64,000 nucleotides of DNA from an uncultured Aquimarina sp. (GTDB lineage: Bacteria; Bacteroidota; Bacteroidia; Flavobacteriales; Flavobacteriaceae), in assembly GCA_947503835.1 (NCBI GenBank), contig CANNFM010000009.1, positions 124,001 to 188,000 of the forward strand, read 5' to 3'. Within the stretch, counting starts at the first letter, position 1, and every line of letters begins with the position of its first letter. Of the stretch, positions 54,392 through 62,806 are shown piece by piece. A program made the position numbers and the translations under genes. Under the pieces are notes generated by a model that was not told the DNA's origin, did not search any database, and saw only the letters and a program-made list of their open reading frames with translations.

Positions 54392-54583
54392 ATGTTTAGT
54401 CAGGGCCAGTTAGTATTTGCCATTTTTTTTGTGATTGCTTTTATCATTTTAATGATATTTAGCTACCGAAAAGATCTTAAGTTACATCGCAAATATTACA
54501 AAGGCAGCCTGTTTATTTTAATTGGTTTTATTATCTTTATTATATTGTTGTTTGCGTTAAAAACGTATTTACAACCCGAGTAA
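54392..54583 (+). CDS. Small membrane protein, two helices
   Basis: 63 residues: two hydrophobic helices (LVFAIFFVIAFIILMIFSY and GSLFILIGFIIFIILLFALK) joined by a short basic loop (RKDLKLHRKYYK), so both ends are outside or periplasmic and the loop inside. A TAnnTTTG element stands at a good distance. I do not recognise a family. It lies between the MazG-like gene and the unusual protease operon but shows no obvious link to it. Confidence 0.62.
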   Translation: MFSQGQLVFAIFFVIAFIILMIFSYRKDLKLHRKYYKGSLFILIGFIIFIILLFALKTYLQPE

Positions 54584-54630
54584 ACCACAATACACCCCTA
54601 GTTTTCAATTACATAATTGTAGTGTAGCTA

Positions 54631-54637
54631 TACCCCT
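54631..54637 (+). promoter_or_regulatory. Lone NarL-like heptamer
   Basis: TACCCCT fits the TACYYMT heptamer of NarL-type regulators and stands 62 bases before the paired site at 54693. A single 7-mer in AT-rich DNA can occur by chance. Confidence 0.25.
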
Positions 54638-54692
54638 ATTTAGACTATAGTCTAATTATTTCATGTAAACACTTATCGTCAACAAAGCAATA

Positions 54693-54708
54693 TACCCTGT
54701 ATTGGGTA
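54693..54708 (+). promoter_or_regulatory. NarL-type 7-2-7 inverted repeat (site A)
   Basis: TACCCTG-TA-TTGGGTA: two inverted 7-base half-sites separated by two bases, the arrangement bound by NarL/LuxR-type response regulator dimers (heptamer TACYYMT). Four bases further comes TTTGTG (54713), then CTCTTTTT. An almost identical arrangement lies at 58943. Confidence 0.6.
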
Positions 54709-54851
54709 TGGATTTGTGTACTCTTTTTTGAGAGTTTTGGAGTAAACTAAATAACTAAAATAGACAAGAAAGTGATATCCATACAAAAATAACCTCTTTA
54801 GACAATAAGGTATTCTTGTGTTAATACTTTCTTTGATTCAAGATGTAAATC

Positions 54852-56048
54852 ATGACCGAATTCAAGTATTTAAATGAATCTAAAGCCGATAATGCTTTAA
54901 AGTATTGGGGAGATTTTATAATAAAATCTAAAAAAATACAATATATAGCGGTGGTCAAAAAAAATAGATTCCAATTTTGTTTAGAGATAGGAAAACAGCA
55001 TAGAGAAACATTTAAAATCAACGATTACATAGTTGGAAAAATCAATAGCTTGACATTTATTGAGGTAAAGAATTTATACGAAACTGCTCCCATCCCTATA
55101 CGTAGATTAATACGAAGAATTAAAAATTTTAAAAGTAGAGAGCTTTTAACAGAAAAACACAAAAAACAACATTTTATTAATACTATTAAAAAAACAAGTC
55201 TGTTTATACGCTCAAAAGAAGTTTCCAAATTTGTCATGGATGATTATGATCAAAAAAAACCAGAACATATTGAATTCAAAAGAAATAATGATTTTGATCA
55301 TATATCAGGTGGAAATGCAATCAGCTTCAAAAAAAATAAATTTGGCACCCTAGGAGGTATATTTAAATTGAAAAAATTTCCAAAAGAATTCTTTGGAATT
55401 TCCAACTGGCATGTAATTGCATTAAATGAAATTTGTGGACAACAACTTTACCTTCAAGTAAAAAAAGGAAACCAAACAAGTACCTATGAGTATGGAAACC
55501 TTTCATGGTGGTGTCGAGATGATCTACGAGAAGTTGGATTTGTTCATTTCCCAAATCTTACATCAGAAAAAGTTAGAAAAAAAAATATTTGCGGGTACAA
55601 CCATAGTGGCAAATTAGGTTCTCCCAAAATTAATCTAGAAGTAATGAAATGTGGAAAAACAACAAATTGCAATTGTGATGATAAAAAATGTCTTAAAGGA
55701 ATTATTTATTCTGCTAATGCTACTGTTAAAGTAAATTCAAATTCAAGAAATGATAATATTCCTTTCAAGAATCAAATACTCATAAAAAACAAAAAACCAA
55801 TCCTTGATTCCCCTTTCTCAATGGATGGTGATTCGGGATCAATTGTTGTAAATGATGATTATGATATTGTAGGACTACTCTTTGGGAAGACTGAAGGCGA
55901 AAATGCTTCAACGGGTAATGATAATACTTTTTATGTTGCAAATAACATTAATAACATTTTTAATAAAACGTTTAAAAAACCTCAATGTATAATGATCAAT
56001 AAGAGAAAAGAAACTCTTCACTCCTTCGATCTTTGCGAATTCATCTAA
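54852..56048 (+). CDS. Cytoplasmic trypsin-fold protein, Nal1-like layout
   Basis: 398 residues without signal peptide or membrane helix. The first about 150 residues are a basic, mainly helical domain I do not recognise (YWGDFIIKSKKIQYIAVVKK, APIPIRRLIRRIKNF). From about 150 a chymotrypsin fold follows: GTLGGIFKL, the His in FGISNWHVIALNE (His187), and the Ser in MDGDSGSIVVNDDYDIVGLL (Ser328). The usual DxA acid is not evident; REVGFVHF (Glu227) stands at about its place. VMKCGKTTNCNCDDKKC is like the KxGrTTg loop of Nal1-type proteases but with a Cys cluster. Probably an intracellular protease or a ligand-binding relative. First gene of the operon; AT-rich. Confidence 0.7.
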   Translation: MTEFKYLNESKADNALKYWGDFIIKSKKIQYIAVVKKNRFQFCLEIGKQHRETFKINDYIVGKINSLTFIEVKNLYETAPIPIRRLIRRIKNFKSRELLTEKHKKQHFINTIKKTSLFIRSKEVSKFVMDDYDQKKPEHIEFKRNNDFDHISGGNAISFKKNKFGTLGGIFKLKKFPKEFFGISNWHVIALNEICGQQLYLQVKKGNQTSTYEYGNLSWWCRDDLREVGFVHFPNLTSEKVRKKNICGYNHSGKLGSPKINLEVMKCGKTTNCNCDDKKCLKGIIYSANATVKVNSNSRNDNIPFKNQILIKNKKPILDSPFSMDGDSGSIVVNDDYDIVGLLFGKTEGENASTGNDNTFYVANNINNIFNKTFKKPQCIMINKRKETLHSFDLCEFI

Positions 56049-56077
56049 ATAATTTAATAATCAAAAACCAAAATATT

Positions 56078-56497
56078 ATGTATTTATGTCCAGTAAAAAT
56101 AAACAGTCAATCCTTTATGTTTTTCGAAGATAAAGACTTAAAAATCACTTGTGAAGCTGAATGGAAACAAAGTAATATAGAAAAAATTAACTTCACGTTA
56201 AACGGGAAAGGAGATACTAAATATCAAATTTTAGACATTAATCCTTGCAGACATAGAAAGGGGTATAAATTTTATATGATTCACTTATTAGAAAAAAAAG
56301 GTATCGCCGATAATCAAGAGTATGAGGCAAGCAGAAACACCCACCTAGTTGGATTAAAATTAAAGAAATCCAATCATACTGTTGTTTTTCATTTTAATCT
56401 ATATCCTGAACCTCCAGGGGGGCCTATTGTAAAAAAATGTAAATTCTCTGGAGAGACCATGGAAACAAAAGAAGGCAGCATAATTATAGGAGCATAA
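56078..56497 (+). CDS. Small protein of unknown function in protease/kinase operon
   Basis: 139 residues. I choose 56078 (MYLCPVKINSQ) because the open frame upstream overlaps the protease gene and encodes a low-complexity start. Contents are beta-rich, with LKITCEAEWKQSNIEKINFT, YQILDINPCRHRKGYKFYMI and a C-terminal EPPGGPIVKKCKFSGETMET; four Cys are present. No signal peptide and no known motif. It lies 29 bases after the protease and 5 bases before the kinase, so a role with one of these is likely but unproven. Confidence 0.6.
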   Translation: MYLCPVKINSQSFMFFEDKDLKITCEAEWKQSNIEKINFTLNGKGDTKYQILDINPCRHRKGYKFYMIHLLEKKGIADNQEYEASRNTHLVGLKLKKSNHTVVFHFNLYPEPPGGPIVKKCKFSGETMETKEGSIIIGA

Positions 56498-56502
56498 CTA
56501 TT

Positions 56503-58290
56503 GTGAATATTAAAAATCCTCTAAAACTCTTAATTTTACCAGTAAGTATTTTACTTACTGGTTCTAGTTTTTCTCAAAACATAGAATTGAAACTAATAAA
56601 GCAATATCTCAATAATTTTTCACCTGATTCTGCTTTAATAGCTTTGCAAAAAACTGATATTTCATATCTTGATAATACAAATCTTGCTTTTTTTCATTAC
56701 TATAAAGGTGAGGCTCACCTTATGATAGATCAGCACAACATTGCATTTGAAGAATTTACTACTGCTGAGAAATACTTCGCCAAAAACAATGATATAAGTA
56801 ACATTGCTGAAATAAACTTTAAAATAGGGCAACTACTAGAAGAACAGAAAAACAATAGTGTAGATTCAAAACCTTTTTTTGACAAATATATATTGTATGC
56901 AAAATCAAAAAATGATCCCAGAAAACTAGATTCTGCATATACCAGAACAGGTATCACATATTTAAAAAATGATCATGGAAATTTAGCCATTAAATATTTT
57001 GACAAAGCTATTACTGAAGCCAAAAAAAGTCTTGATACCTTAAGGATTGCTTCAATACAATTTAATAAAGGAGTAACCTATACAACCGTTCTTAAAAATC
57101 ATGATTCGGCATTAGAGATATACAAAAAAACCCTACCTATTTTTATTAAATACAACAAAAAAAATTTTGTTTCTTATAATTATAATAATACCGCTCAAGC
57201 ATATAAAAGTTTAGGTAAATATGATAACGCCATTAAATATTACAAAAAAGCTGACTCTATATCATTAGATGAAAATAAGGCCAAAACGAAAGTAATATTT
57301 TATGAAAACATAAGTGATCTTCACAAAAAAAATCAAGATTACAAAAATGCATTTATCTATTTAGAAAAATTAAATCAACTTAAAGACAGTATAAATGATA
57401 CTCGACAAAACATAGAAATTTCAAAAATTAAAGAACAATATGATAATGAAAAGTTAAGGGCAGACAATCTTGAAATAGAAGCCAAAAGAGTAAAAAACAA
57501 AAACTTCCTTATAGGTTCTTTAGGGCTATTGCTCTTCATTTCAATTACTGCTTTTTTAATCAATAAAAACACCAAACGAAAGCAACATATCGCTGAACAA
57601 GAACGCGAACTCGAAATCCAAAAAACAGAAAAACTCTTAAAAGAACAAGAGTTAACTAGTATTGATGCTATGATCGCCGGGCAAGAGAAAGAGCGCCAAC
57701 GATTAGCCAACGATTTACATGATAATTTGGGGAGTACATTGGCCACGGTGAAACTTCATTTTCAGCATTTAAAGAATAACAAAGGGAATCCTGAAATTAA
57801 AAATATAACTGAACTCTACGACAAAACAGATAACTTACTCGAAGAAGCCTATCAAAAAGTGCGCACTATAGCTCACGAAAAAAACAGCGGGGTGATGGCT
57901 AACCAAGGATTATTACCCGCCATTAAAAAACTAGCCAAAAAAGTATCCAATTCTAATCAACTTCTAGTCGAAGTGCAAGATTATGGGCTCGAAAAACGAT
58001 TAGACAACACGCTTGAAATTACGATCTTTAGAATGATCCAGGAGCTACTTACCAATAGTATTAAACATTCCCATGCCACCGAAGTTCATATTTCACTCAC
58101 AAATCATGATTCATTATTAAACATTATTATCGAAGATAACGGCAAAGGATTTGATGCCAAAGTATTACCAGAAAAGGATGGTATGGGATTAGCCACCATA
58201 GAAAAACGTATAGAACATCTAGAAGGGACTTTCGAGATTGATTCTACTATAGGAAAAGGAACCAACATCATTATAAACATACCGATATGA
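56503..58290 (+). CDS. TPR-containing sensor histidine kinase (HisKA_3/NarX-like)
   Basis: 595 residues, GTG start (no ATG near). Signal or anchor sequence (LLILPVSILLTGSSFSQ), a periplasmic array of about six TPR repeats (GDTLRIASIQFNKG-like, KSLGKYDNAIKYYKKADSIS), one membrane helix near residue 335-352, a coiled coil, then HisKA_3 with phospho-His in RLANDLHDNLGSTLATVKLH (His406) and HATPase with N box LLTNSIKHS and G box DNGKGFDA, GMGLATIEKRI. It phosphorylates the response regulator next door. The coding base composition changes at about 57590, AT-rich before and normal after. Confidence 0.9.
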   Translation: MNIKNPLKLLILPVSILLTGSSFSQNIELKLIKQYLNNFSPDSALIALQKTDISYLDNTNLAFFHYYKGEAHLMIDQHNIAFEEFTTAEKYFAKNNDISNIAEINFKIGQLLEEQKNNSVDSKPFFDKYILYAKSKNDPRKLDSAYTRTGITYLKNDHGNLAIKYFDKAITEAKKSLDTLRIASIQFNKGVTYTTVLKNHDSALEIYKKTLPIFIKYNKKNFVSYNYNNTAQAYKSLGKYDNAIKYYKKADSISLDENKAKTKVIFYENISDLHKKNQDYKNAFIYLEKLNQLKDSINDTRQNIEISKIKEQYDNEKLRADNLEIEAKRVKNKNFLIGSLGLLLFISITAFLINKNTKRKQHIAEQERELEIQKTEKLLKEQELTSIDAMIAGQEKERQRLANDLHDNLGSTLATVKLHFQHLKNNKGNPEIKNITELYDKTDNLLEEAYQKVRTIAHEKNSGVMANQGLLPAIKKLAKKVSNSNQLLVEVQDYGLEKRLDNTLEITIFRMIQELLTNSIKHSHATEVHISLTNHDSLLNIIIEDNGKGFDAKVLPEKDGMGLATIEKRIEHLEGTFEIDSTIGKGTNIIINIPI

Positions 58291-58913
58291 TCACAGTAGC
58301 CATAGCCGAAGATCATCAATCTTTAATTGACGGAGTAGAACTTCTTCTTAAATACGAAGATGAAATTAGTATTGTTGGTATGGCTAATGATGGCGAGGAA
58401 TTATTGAAGATTGTGAGACGAAAACAGCCTAAAGTTGTCCTGATGGATATTAGAATGCCAAAAATCGATGGTATTGCTGCTACCAATATCATTAAAAAAG
58501 AATTACCTCACACCAAAATCATTGCTTTCTCTATGTTTGATCAAGAGGATGCTGTGCGGCAAATGGTAGAGGCTGGTGCATCGGGATATCTTCTTAAAAA
58601 CTCTCCGCTAGAAGAAGTCTTAACCGCTATACAAGAAGTTGCACAAGGAGGAACTTATTTTGATGCGGCTCTTGACCCTTCACTGTTTACAAAAGATGCT
58701 AAACAACCTTCTAAGAAGCAAGTATTATCAAAAAGCGAACGAGAAATCTTAAAACTCATCGGACAGGGAAAAACCTCATCAGAGATTGCTGCTATCCGCT
58801 TTAATTCGGTATCTACTATAGAAACACATCGCAAAAATATCATACGCAAGCTAGATCTGCATGGCAAAGGAGAATTACTGCGTTATGCCATTGAGAAAAA
58901 GTATGATTTTTAG
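58287..58913 (+). CDS. LuxR/NarL-family response regulator
   Basis: 208 residues. Receiver domain with phospho-Asp54 in VVLMDIRMPKIDG and conserved acidic pair AEDH; C-terminal LuxR HTH (about 145-205): LSKSEREILKLIGQGKTSSE and VSTIETHRKNIIRKLDL. Overlaps the kinase gene by four bases (ATGA), showing one operon. It probably binds the TACCC...GGGTA inverted repeats upstream of its operon and upstream of the lipoprotein gene at 59018; this is inference. Confidence 0.94.
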   Translation: MITVAIAEDHQSLIDGVELLLKYEDEISIVGMANDGEELLKIVRRKQPKVVLMDIRMPKIDGIAATNIIKKELPHTKIIAFSMFDQEDAVRQMVEAGASGYLLKNSPLEEVLTAIQEVAQGGTYFDAALDPSLFTKDAKQPSKKQVLSKSEREILKLIGQGKTSSEIAAIRFNSVSTIETHRKNIIRKLDLHGKGELLRYAIEKKYDF

Positions 58914-58942
58914 GTAATTAAATTACATAGAAATGACAAATG

Positions 58943-58958
58943 TACCCTACTATGGGTA
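58943..58958 (+). promoter_or_regulatory. NarL-type 7-2-7 inverted repeat (site B)
   Basis: TACCCTA-CT-ATGGGTA, with the same two-base gap as site A, then 4 bases and TTTGTG, then CTCTTTTT. The right half (TACCCAT on the other strand) matches the NarL heptamer TACYYMT exactly. It stands 60 bases before the lipoprotein ATG at 59018. Confidence 0.62.
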
Positions 58959-59017
58959 TTTTTTTGTGCTCTTTTTAAAGGTAATTTAAACACATATTAA
59001 TCTAAAATCAGACGATC

Positions 59018-59488
59018 ATGAAAAAATCACTTATCTTTTTTTTAACTCTATTAACAATATCTACTATTTCTTGTAATAGTGACGACGATGACGATGCTAC
59101 TCCAATTCTTATTGAAGAAGCAGTTATAGGATGCAACGATTCTAACGCTTTAAATTATAATTCAAACGCAGACGAAAATGATGGTTCTTGCATATATTCT
59201 AAAATTACCTTTTATGCACGATTTAACTCCTTTAATGGAATTCCAATAACAAAAATTGAAATCCTAGTTAATGGTGAAATTGTAGGCTCGATAAACAATG
59301 GTTTTATATGGACGAATGCTCCAGGTAACTGTTCGTCCACCGGAACAGTTAGTTATAAATTTTTGGATGGTAATACTATAGACTGGAACACAAATATGTT
59401 TCTGGCAAATGGTCAATTGATTTCATCAAGCGGAACAAAATCACCAAACAAATCAACTGAATGCATAAAAATTAATGTAACCAATTAA
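59018..59488 (+). CDS. Lipoprotein with a GCxDxxALNYN motif
   Basis: 156 residues: lipobox STISC (Cys19), then NSDDDDD, a surface-export pattern. Residues 38-60 carry IGCNDSNALNYNSNADENDGSC, the repeated GC-D-ALNYNP-A--DDGSC motif found in many Bacteroidota cell-surface proteins. The following about 95 residues are beta-rich (KITFYARFNSFNGIPITKIE, then TNAPGNCSSTGTVSYKFLD). Function unknown. The gene stands behind site B just after the response regulator gene and is the best target candidate of that system. Confidence 0.8.
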   Translation: MKKSLIFFLTLLTISTISCNSDDDDDATPILIEEAVIGCNDSNALNYNSNADENDGSCIYSKITFYARFNSFNGIPITKIEILVNGEIVGSINNGFIWTNAPGNCSSTGTVSYKFLDGNTIDWNTNMFLANGQLISSSGTKSPNKSTECIKINVTN

Positions 59489-59506
59489 TCGTATGAAAAC
59501 TTTATT

Positions 59507-59544
59507 AAAAAAAAAACGTCCTTTCTTAATTAAGAAAGGACGTT
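59507..59544. terminator. Bidirectional terminator, perfect palindrome
   Basis: A 30-base perfect palindrome (59515-59544) made of AACGTCCTTTCTTAA and its reverse complement, preceded by about ten A. It separates the lipoprotein gene from the convergent DPP III gene and works best on the minus strand. Confidence 0.85.
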
Positions 59545-59566
59545 CTAAATATAATCTTTACCTAAA

Positions 59567-61612
59567 TTAATTCACCTCAGGCAAGAAGTTATAGTTCTTA
59601 CTATAATCTAACATTTGTGAAGCAAAATCTTCTGGCTGTGTTACTTTAATCTTTAAAATCTCTCCGTTTTCATCCATTTCTGGTACTAAAACAGGGTTTA
59701 CAAAACCACTATATGGTGCAGATGTAAATTGTTCGTTACGTTTCAACACTTCTGCATGTATCGCTTGATCAACTTTTACTCCATATCCTTCAACTAAAGC
59801 TTCTGCTGCTTTGTAATCACCTTCAGACTTGATACGTTGTGTTTCGCGTAGCAACTGCCCAAAAATATCTCGTAGTTTCTTATAATCTTTGATATCATAA
59901 TACGTTTTACCATCTCTGGTTACTTTTTCAATAACATTATCTTTAGCTCCTTTTTCGAACGCCCAGGCACTTACCCATTGTCTGTTTCTCATATGAGCTT
60001 CTTCTACATCATCACCAAGATTTAAACGTATCAACTGCCCCAGCAAACCATTTCTAATGTAACCGTCGTATGCAGCTTTACCAGTCTCTTCCCAGTCCTC
60101 TACTAAACCAAGCTCTTGTAGTTTTGGGTCCATTAAGTAGTATAATCCAACCAAATCAGCACGACCTTCTTCCATGGTAGAAGCATAATTCTTAAGTGTT
60201 TCCTTGGTCTCTCCTACTCCAGGATTTAATTGTCCTGATGCATGACCTACTACTTCGTGTAATGCAGTATGCAGCTTATCGGCTAACTGTCCATATTTTT
60301 CTTCTAGTTCAAATTCTGTGCTATCGTGAACAAATTCTTTTAAACGACCAGAACCACCTGCATTATTATACGCACTAATAATGTTACCCAGAGATACAGA
60401 TTTAGATCCTACAGCCGCTCTAATCCAATTGGCATTAGGTAGGTTAACTCCTATTGGCGTACTTGGCGAAGCATCTCCTGCTTCTCCAGCTACAGCTACT
60501 ACTTTATAAGAAACACCTACAACACTATCTTTTTTATGCGCATCCATTAATGGAGAATTATCTTCAAACCATTGTGCATTTTCAGATAATACTGCCATTT
60601 TCTTAGACATATCAAAATCCTTAATCTCTACAATAGTTTCATAAGAGCCTCTATATCCTAATGGATCATTGTATACTTCGATAAAACTATTGATATAATC
60701 AATATTTCCTTCGGTTGCTGCGGTCCATGCCACATTATAATCATCCCAAGTCTGTAAATTCCCAGTCTTGTAGTACTCTATTAATAATCCTAAAGCATCC
60801 CCTTGCGCTTCATTTTCGGCTACTTCTTTTGCTTTTTCTAACCATTTGATAATTTCATCGATAGCAGATCCATATAATCCTCCTGATTTATACACTCTTT
60901 CTTTAAGCGTTCCATTCTCTTTTACCAATTGAGAATTTAAACCAAATGATAATGGTTTATCTGGATTAGGAGATTTCATTTTTCCGTAAAATGATTCTAC
61001 ATCTGCATTAGTTACTCCAGGTCCGTAGAAATTAACAGCAGACAATGCCACATTATCAACTCCTTTTGCCTGATTTACTTTTTTAGCATCTTCGTCATTA
61101 AAAATCACCTCGTATGCCTCTTTTGACACCTCGGTACTAGTAGCGGCAAGAAGAGAACTAAAATAATCTTTAGTAAACTCTGGCTTGATTTTATCGTTAC
61201 TGTAATGATGATGTATCCCGTTTGAGAACCAAACACGCTTTACATAGGTTTCAAAAGCTTTCCAATCTTTAGAATTCTTATCACCTTCATATGTCGTGTA
61301 CACCTTTTCTAATGCTTTTCTAATCACAAGATTATGGCGATAATTCTGATCCCACATGATATCTCTTCCACTTAGTCCGGCTTGAGTAAGATAATACACT
61401 AATTTTTGCTCCTTTAAGGTAAGATTATCCCATCCCGGGATTTGGTACCTTAGAATTTTTAAATCCGCAAACTGCTCTACAACATAATCAAATTTTTCTT
61501 CTACAGTTTCTTGTTCTTGTTGATCAACTTGATCCTGTACTTTAGGATCTTTTTTACAGGCTATTAGCATAGTAGTAATAGCAATAAAAAATAATATTCT
61601 ATTGAGTTTCAT
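59567..61612 (-). CDS. Dipeptidyl-peptidase III lipoprotein (M49)
   Basis: 681 residues. Lipobox TMLIACKKD (Cys19) makes it a lipoprotein, as in other Bacteroidota DPP IIIs. M49 zinc motif HEVVGH (residues 452-457) and second motif EEGRADLVGLYYLM (Glu ligand). It removes dipeptides from the N terminus of short peptides. The rest matches the family: VGSKSVSLGNIISAYNNAGG, RNGLLGQLIRLNLGDDVEEA, RNRQWVSAWAFEKG. Located in the periplasm or on the surface. Single gene with terminator. Confidence 0.93.
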   Translation of the reverse strand: MKLNRILFFIAITTMLIACKKDPKVQDQVDQQEQETVEEKFDYVVEQFADLKILRYQIPGWDNLTLKEQKLVYYLTQAGLSGRDIMWDQNYRHNLVIRKALEKVYTTYEGDKNSKDWKAFETYVKRVWFSNGIHHHYSNDKIKPEFTKDYFSSLLAATSTEVSKEAYEVIFNDEDAKKVNQAKGVDNVALSAVNFYGPGVTNADVESFYGKMKSPNPDKPLSFGLNSQLVKENGTLKERVYKSGGLYGSAIDEIIKWLEKAKEVAENEAQGDALGLLIEYYKTGNLQTWDDYNVAWTAATEGNIDYINSFIEVYNDPLGYRGSYETIVEIKDFDMSKKMAVLSENAQWFEDNSPLMDAHKKDSVVGVSYKVVAVAGEAGDASPSTPIGVNLPNANWIRAAVGSKSVSLGNIISAYNNAGGSGRLKEFVHDSTEFELEEKYGQLADKLHTALHEVVGHASGQLNPGVGETKETLKNYASTMEEGRADLVGLYYLMDPKLQELGLVEDWEETGKAAYDGYIRNGLLGQLIRLNLGDDVEEAHMRNRQWVSAWAFEKGAKDNVIEKVTRDGKTYYDIKDYKKLRDIFGQLLRETQRIKSEGDYKAAEALVEGYGVKVDQAIHAEVLKRNEQFTSAPYSGFVNPVLVPEMDENGEILKIKVTQPEDFASQMLDYSKNYNFLPEVN

Positions 61613-61634
61613 TATTGAGTGTTTATTGTTTTGA

Positions 61635-61642
61635 CAAATGTA
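61635..61642 (-). promoter_or_regulatory. Candidate -7 element for the DPP III gene
   Basis: TACATTTG on the minus strand, an exact TAnnTTTG match, 22 bases before the start codon. The -33 element is unclear. Confidence 0.38.
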
Positions 61643-61704
61643 ACAAAATAAAAGGATGCAAAAATTAGTTATATTAGCTAATCAAACAATCTAAACTAAC
61701 TAAC

Positions 61705-62739
61705 ATGAAAATAATTAAGTATTTATTTTTTCTATTATTATTAGTGATAATTGGGGGCGCAGTATATATAGCTACTATTGACGGAGAATATCAAGTTGAA
61801 GAGAGTAGAGTTATAGATGCCCCGGATGAGCTATTATTTGATACAATTAACGAGTATAAAACCTGGGAAAAATGGGGGCCGTGGATGGATGAATCTGATG
61901 ACCTAATTATGGAATATCCGAAAAAAACTAGTGGAGAGGGAGCTTCTTATAGCTGGAAAAGTGAAACACAAGGAGACGGTAAAATGGAAACTAAAAAAGC
62001 TTCTCCTTTTACTAGTATTGACCAAAATATCACTTTTGTTACTCCAATGGGTGAAAGTAAAAGTGATGTCTATTGGAAGTTTGAAAAAATTGAAGGCAAT
62101 AAGACAAAAGTTACCTGGGGAATGAAAGGCACACAGTCTTTTATGGAAAAAGCATTTTGGGCTACACAAGATAGTACCGTATCACAAATGCTAAGACCAA
62201 TGTACCAGAGAGGGCTTGAAAAATTAGATACATATACCAAAGAAAAAATGAAAGAATACTCTGTTAACGTTGATGGTATAACTGAGCATGAAGGAGGATT
62301 TTACATGTATACAGCAACCACATCGTCTATTGCAGCAATGGCCGAAAAGATGGCACAAATGCTACCTGCAGTAAGTACATACATGAAACAAAATAATCTT
62401 CCACAGACGGGGATGCCATTTACCTTGTATAACGAATTTAATCCCGAACAAGGGACTACTATTTTCTCTTCGGCAATACCAACAAGAGAAAAAGTCGTAA
62501 CTCCAAAAGAAAGTGTAATCCTTTGTGACTTCTTACCAAAACAAAAAGTGGTTAAGACAACATTAAAAGGAGATTATGCGAACTTGAAAGAAGCTTGGGA
62601 AACAGGATATAAATATATCGCAGATAACGGTTTAGAACCCGATGCAAAATCTCCTGCTTTTGAAGTGTATAAAACAGATCCGGGAATACAGCCTAATCCT
62701 GCAGAATGGATTACAGAAATTTATGTTCCGATAAAATAG
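61705..62739 (+). CDS. SRPBCC plus GyrI-like domain protein
   Basis: 344 residues. One N-terminal membrane anchor (IIKYLFFLLLLVIIGGAVYI), then an SRPBCC (START-like) lipid-binding domain (VEESRVIDAPDELLFDTINE, YKTWEKWGPWMDES, KASPFTSIDQNITFV) and a C-terminal GyrI-like or AraC effector-binding domain (AGTTIFSSA-like QGTTIFSSAIPTREKV, LKGDYANLKEAWETGYKYIA). Such fusions bind small hydrophobic ligands; the actual ligand is not known. Terminator follows. Confidence 0.88.
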   Translation: MKIIKYLFFLLLLVIIGGAVYIATIDGEYQVEESRVIDAPDELLFDTINEYKTWEKWGPWMDESDDLIMEYPKKTSGEGASYSWKSETQGDGKMETKKASPFTSIDQNITFVTPMGESKSDVYWKFEKIEGNKTKVTWGMKGTQSFMEKAFWATQDSTVSQMLRPMYQRGLEKLDTYTKEKMKEYSVNVDGITEHEGGFYMYTATTSSIAAMAEKMAQMLPAVSTYMKQNNLPQTGMPFTLYNEFNPEQGTTIFSSAIPTREKVVTPKESVILCDFLPKQKVVKTTLKGDYANLKEAWETGYKYIADNGLEPDAKSPAFEVYKTDPGIQPNPAEWITEIYVPIK

Positions 62740-62751
62740 GAATTACTATAT

Positions 62752-62794
62752 AAAAACTGCATTTTACCATTCTGTGTAAAATGCAGTTTTTTTT
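62752..62794 (+). terminator. Intrinsic terminator
   Basis: Perfect 16-bp stem (AAAAACTGCATTTTAC, 62752-62767, and its partner 62776-62791), 8-base loop, T-run to 62794. It ends the SRPBCC gene. Confidence 0.9.
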
Positions 62795-62806
62795 AATTAT
62801 TGATTA

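Larger units (their letters stand above)
54584..54851. other. Regulatory gap upstream of the protease operon
   Basis: 268 bases without a credible gene. It holds the NarL-type 7-2-7 inverted repeat at 54693-54708, a lone TACCCCT heptamer at 54631-54637 and an untranslated stretch of more than 100 bases to the ATG at 54852. Confidence 0.55.

Noticed and set aside
54821..55021. Minus-strand frame of 66 aa across the start of the trypsin-fold gene
   Set aside because: Lies opposite the conserved start of the plus-strand gene; no own promoter, and AT-rich shadow composition.
62740..62806. Fluoride riboswitch upstream of crcB
   Set aside because: The space is filled by the terminator of the preceding gene and holds no aptamer-like GGCGAUGG sequence.
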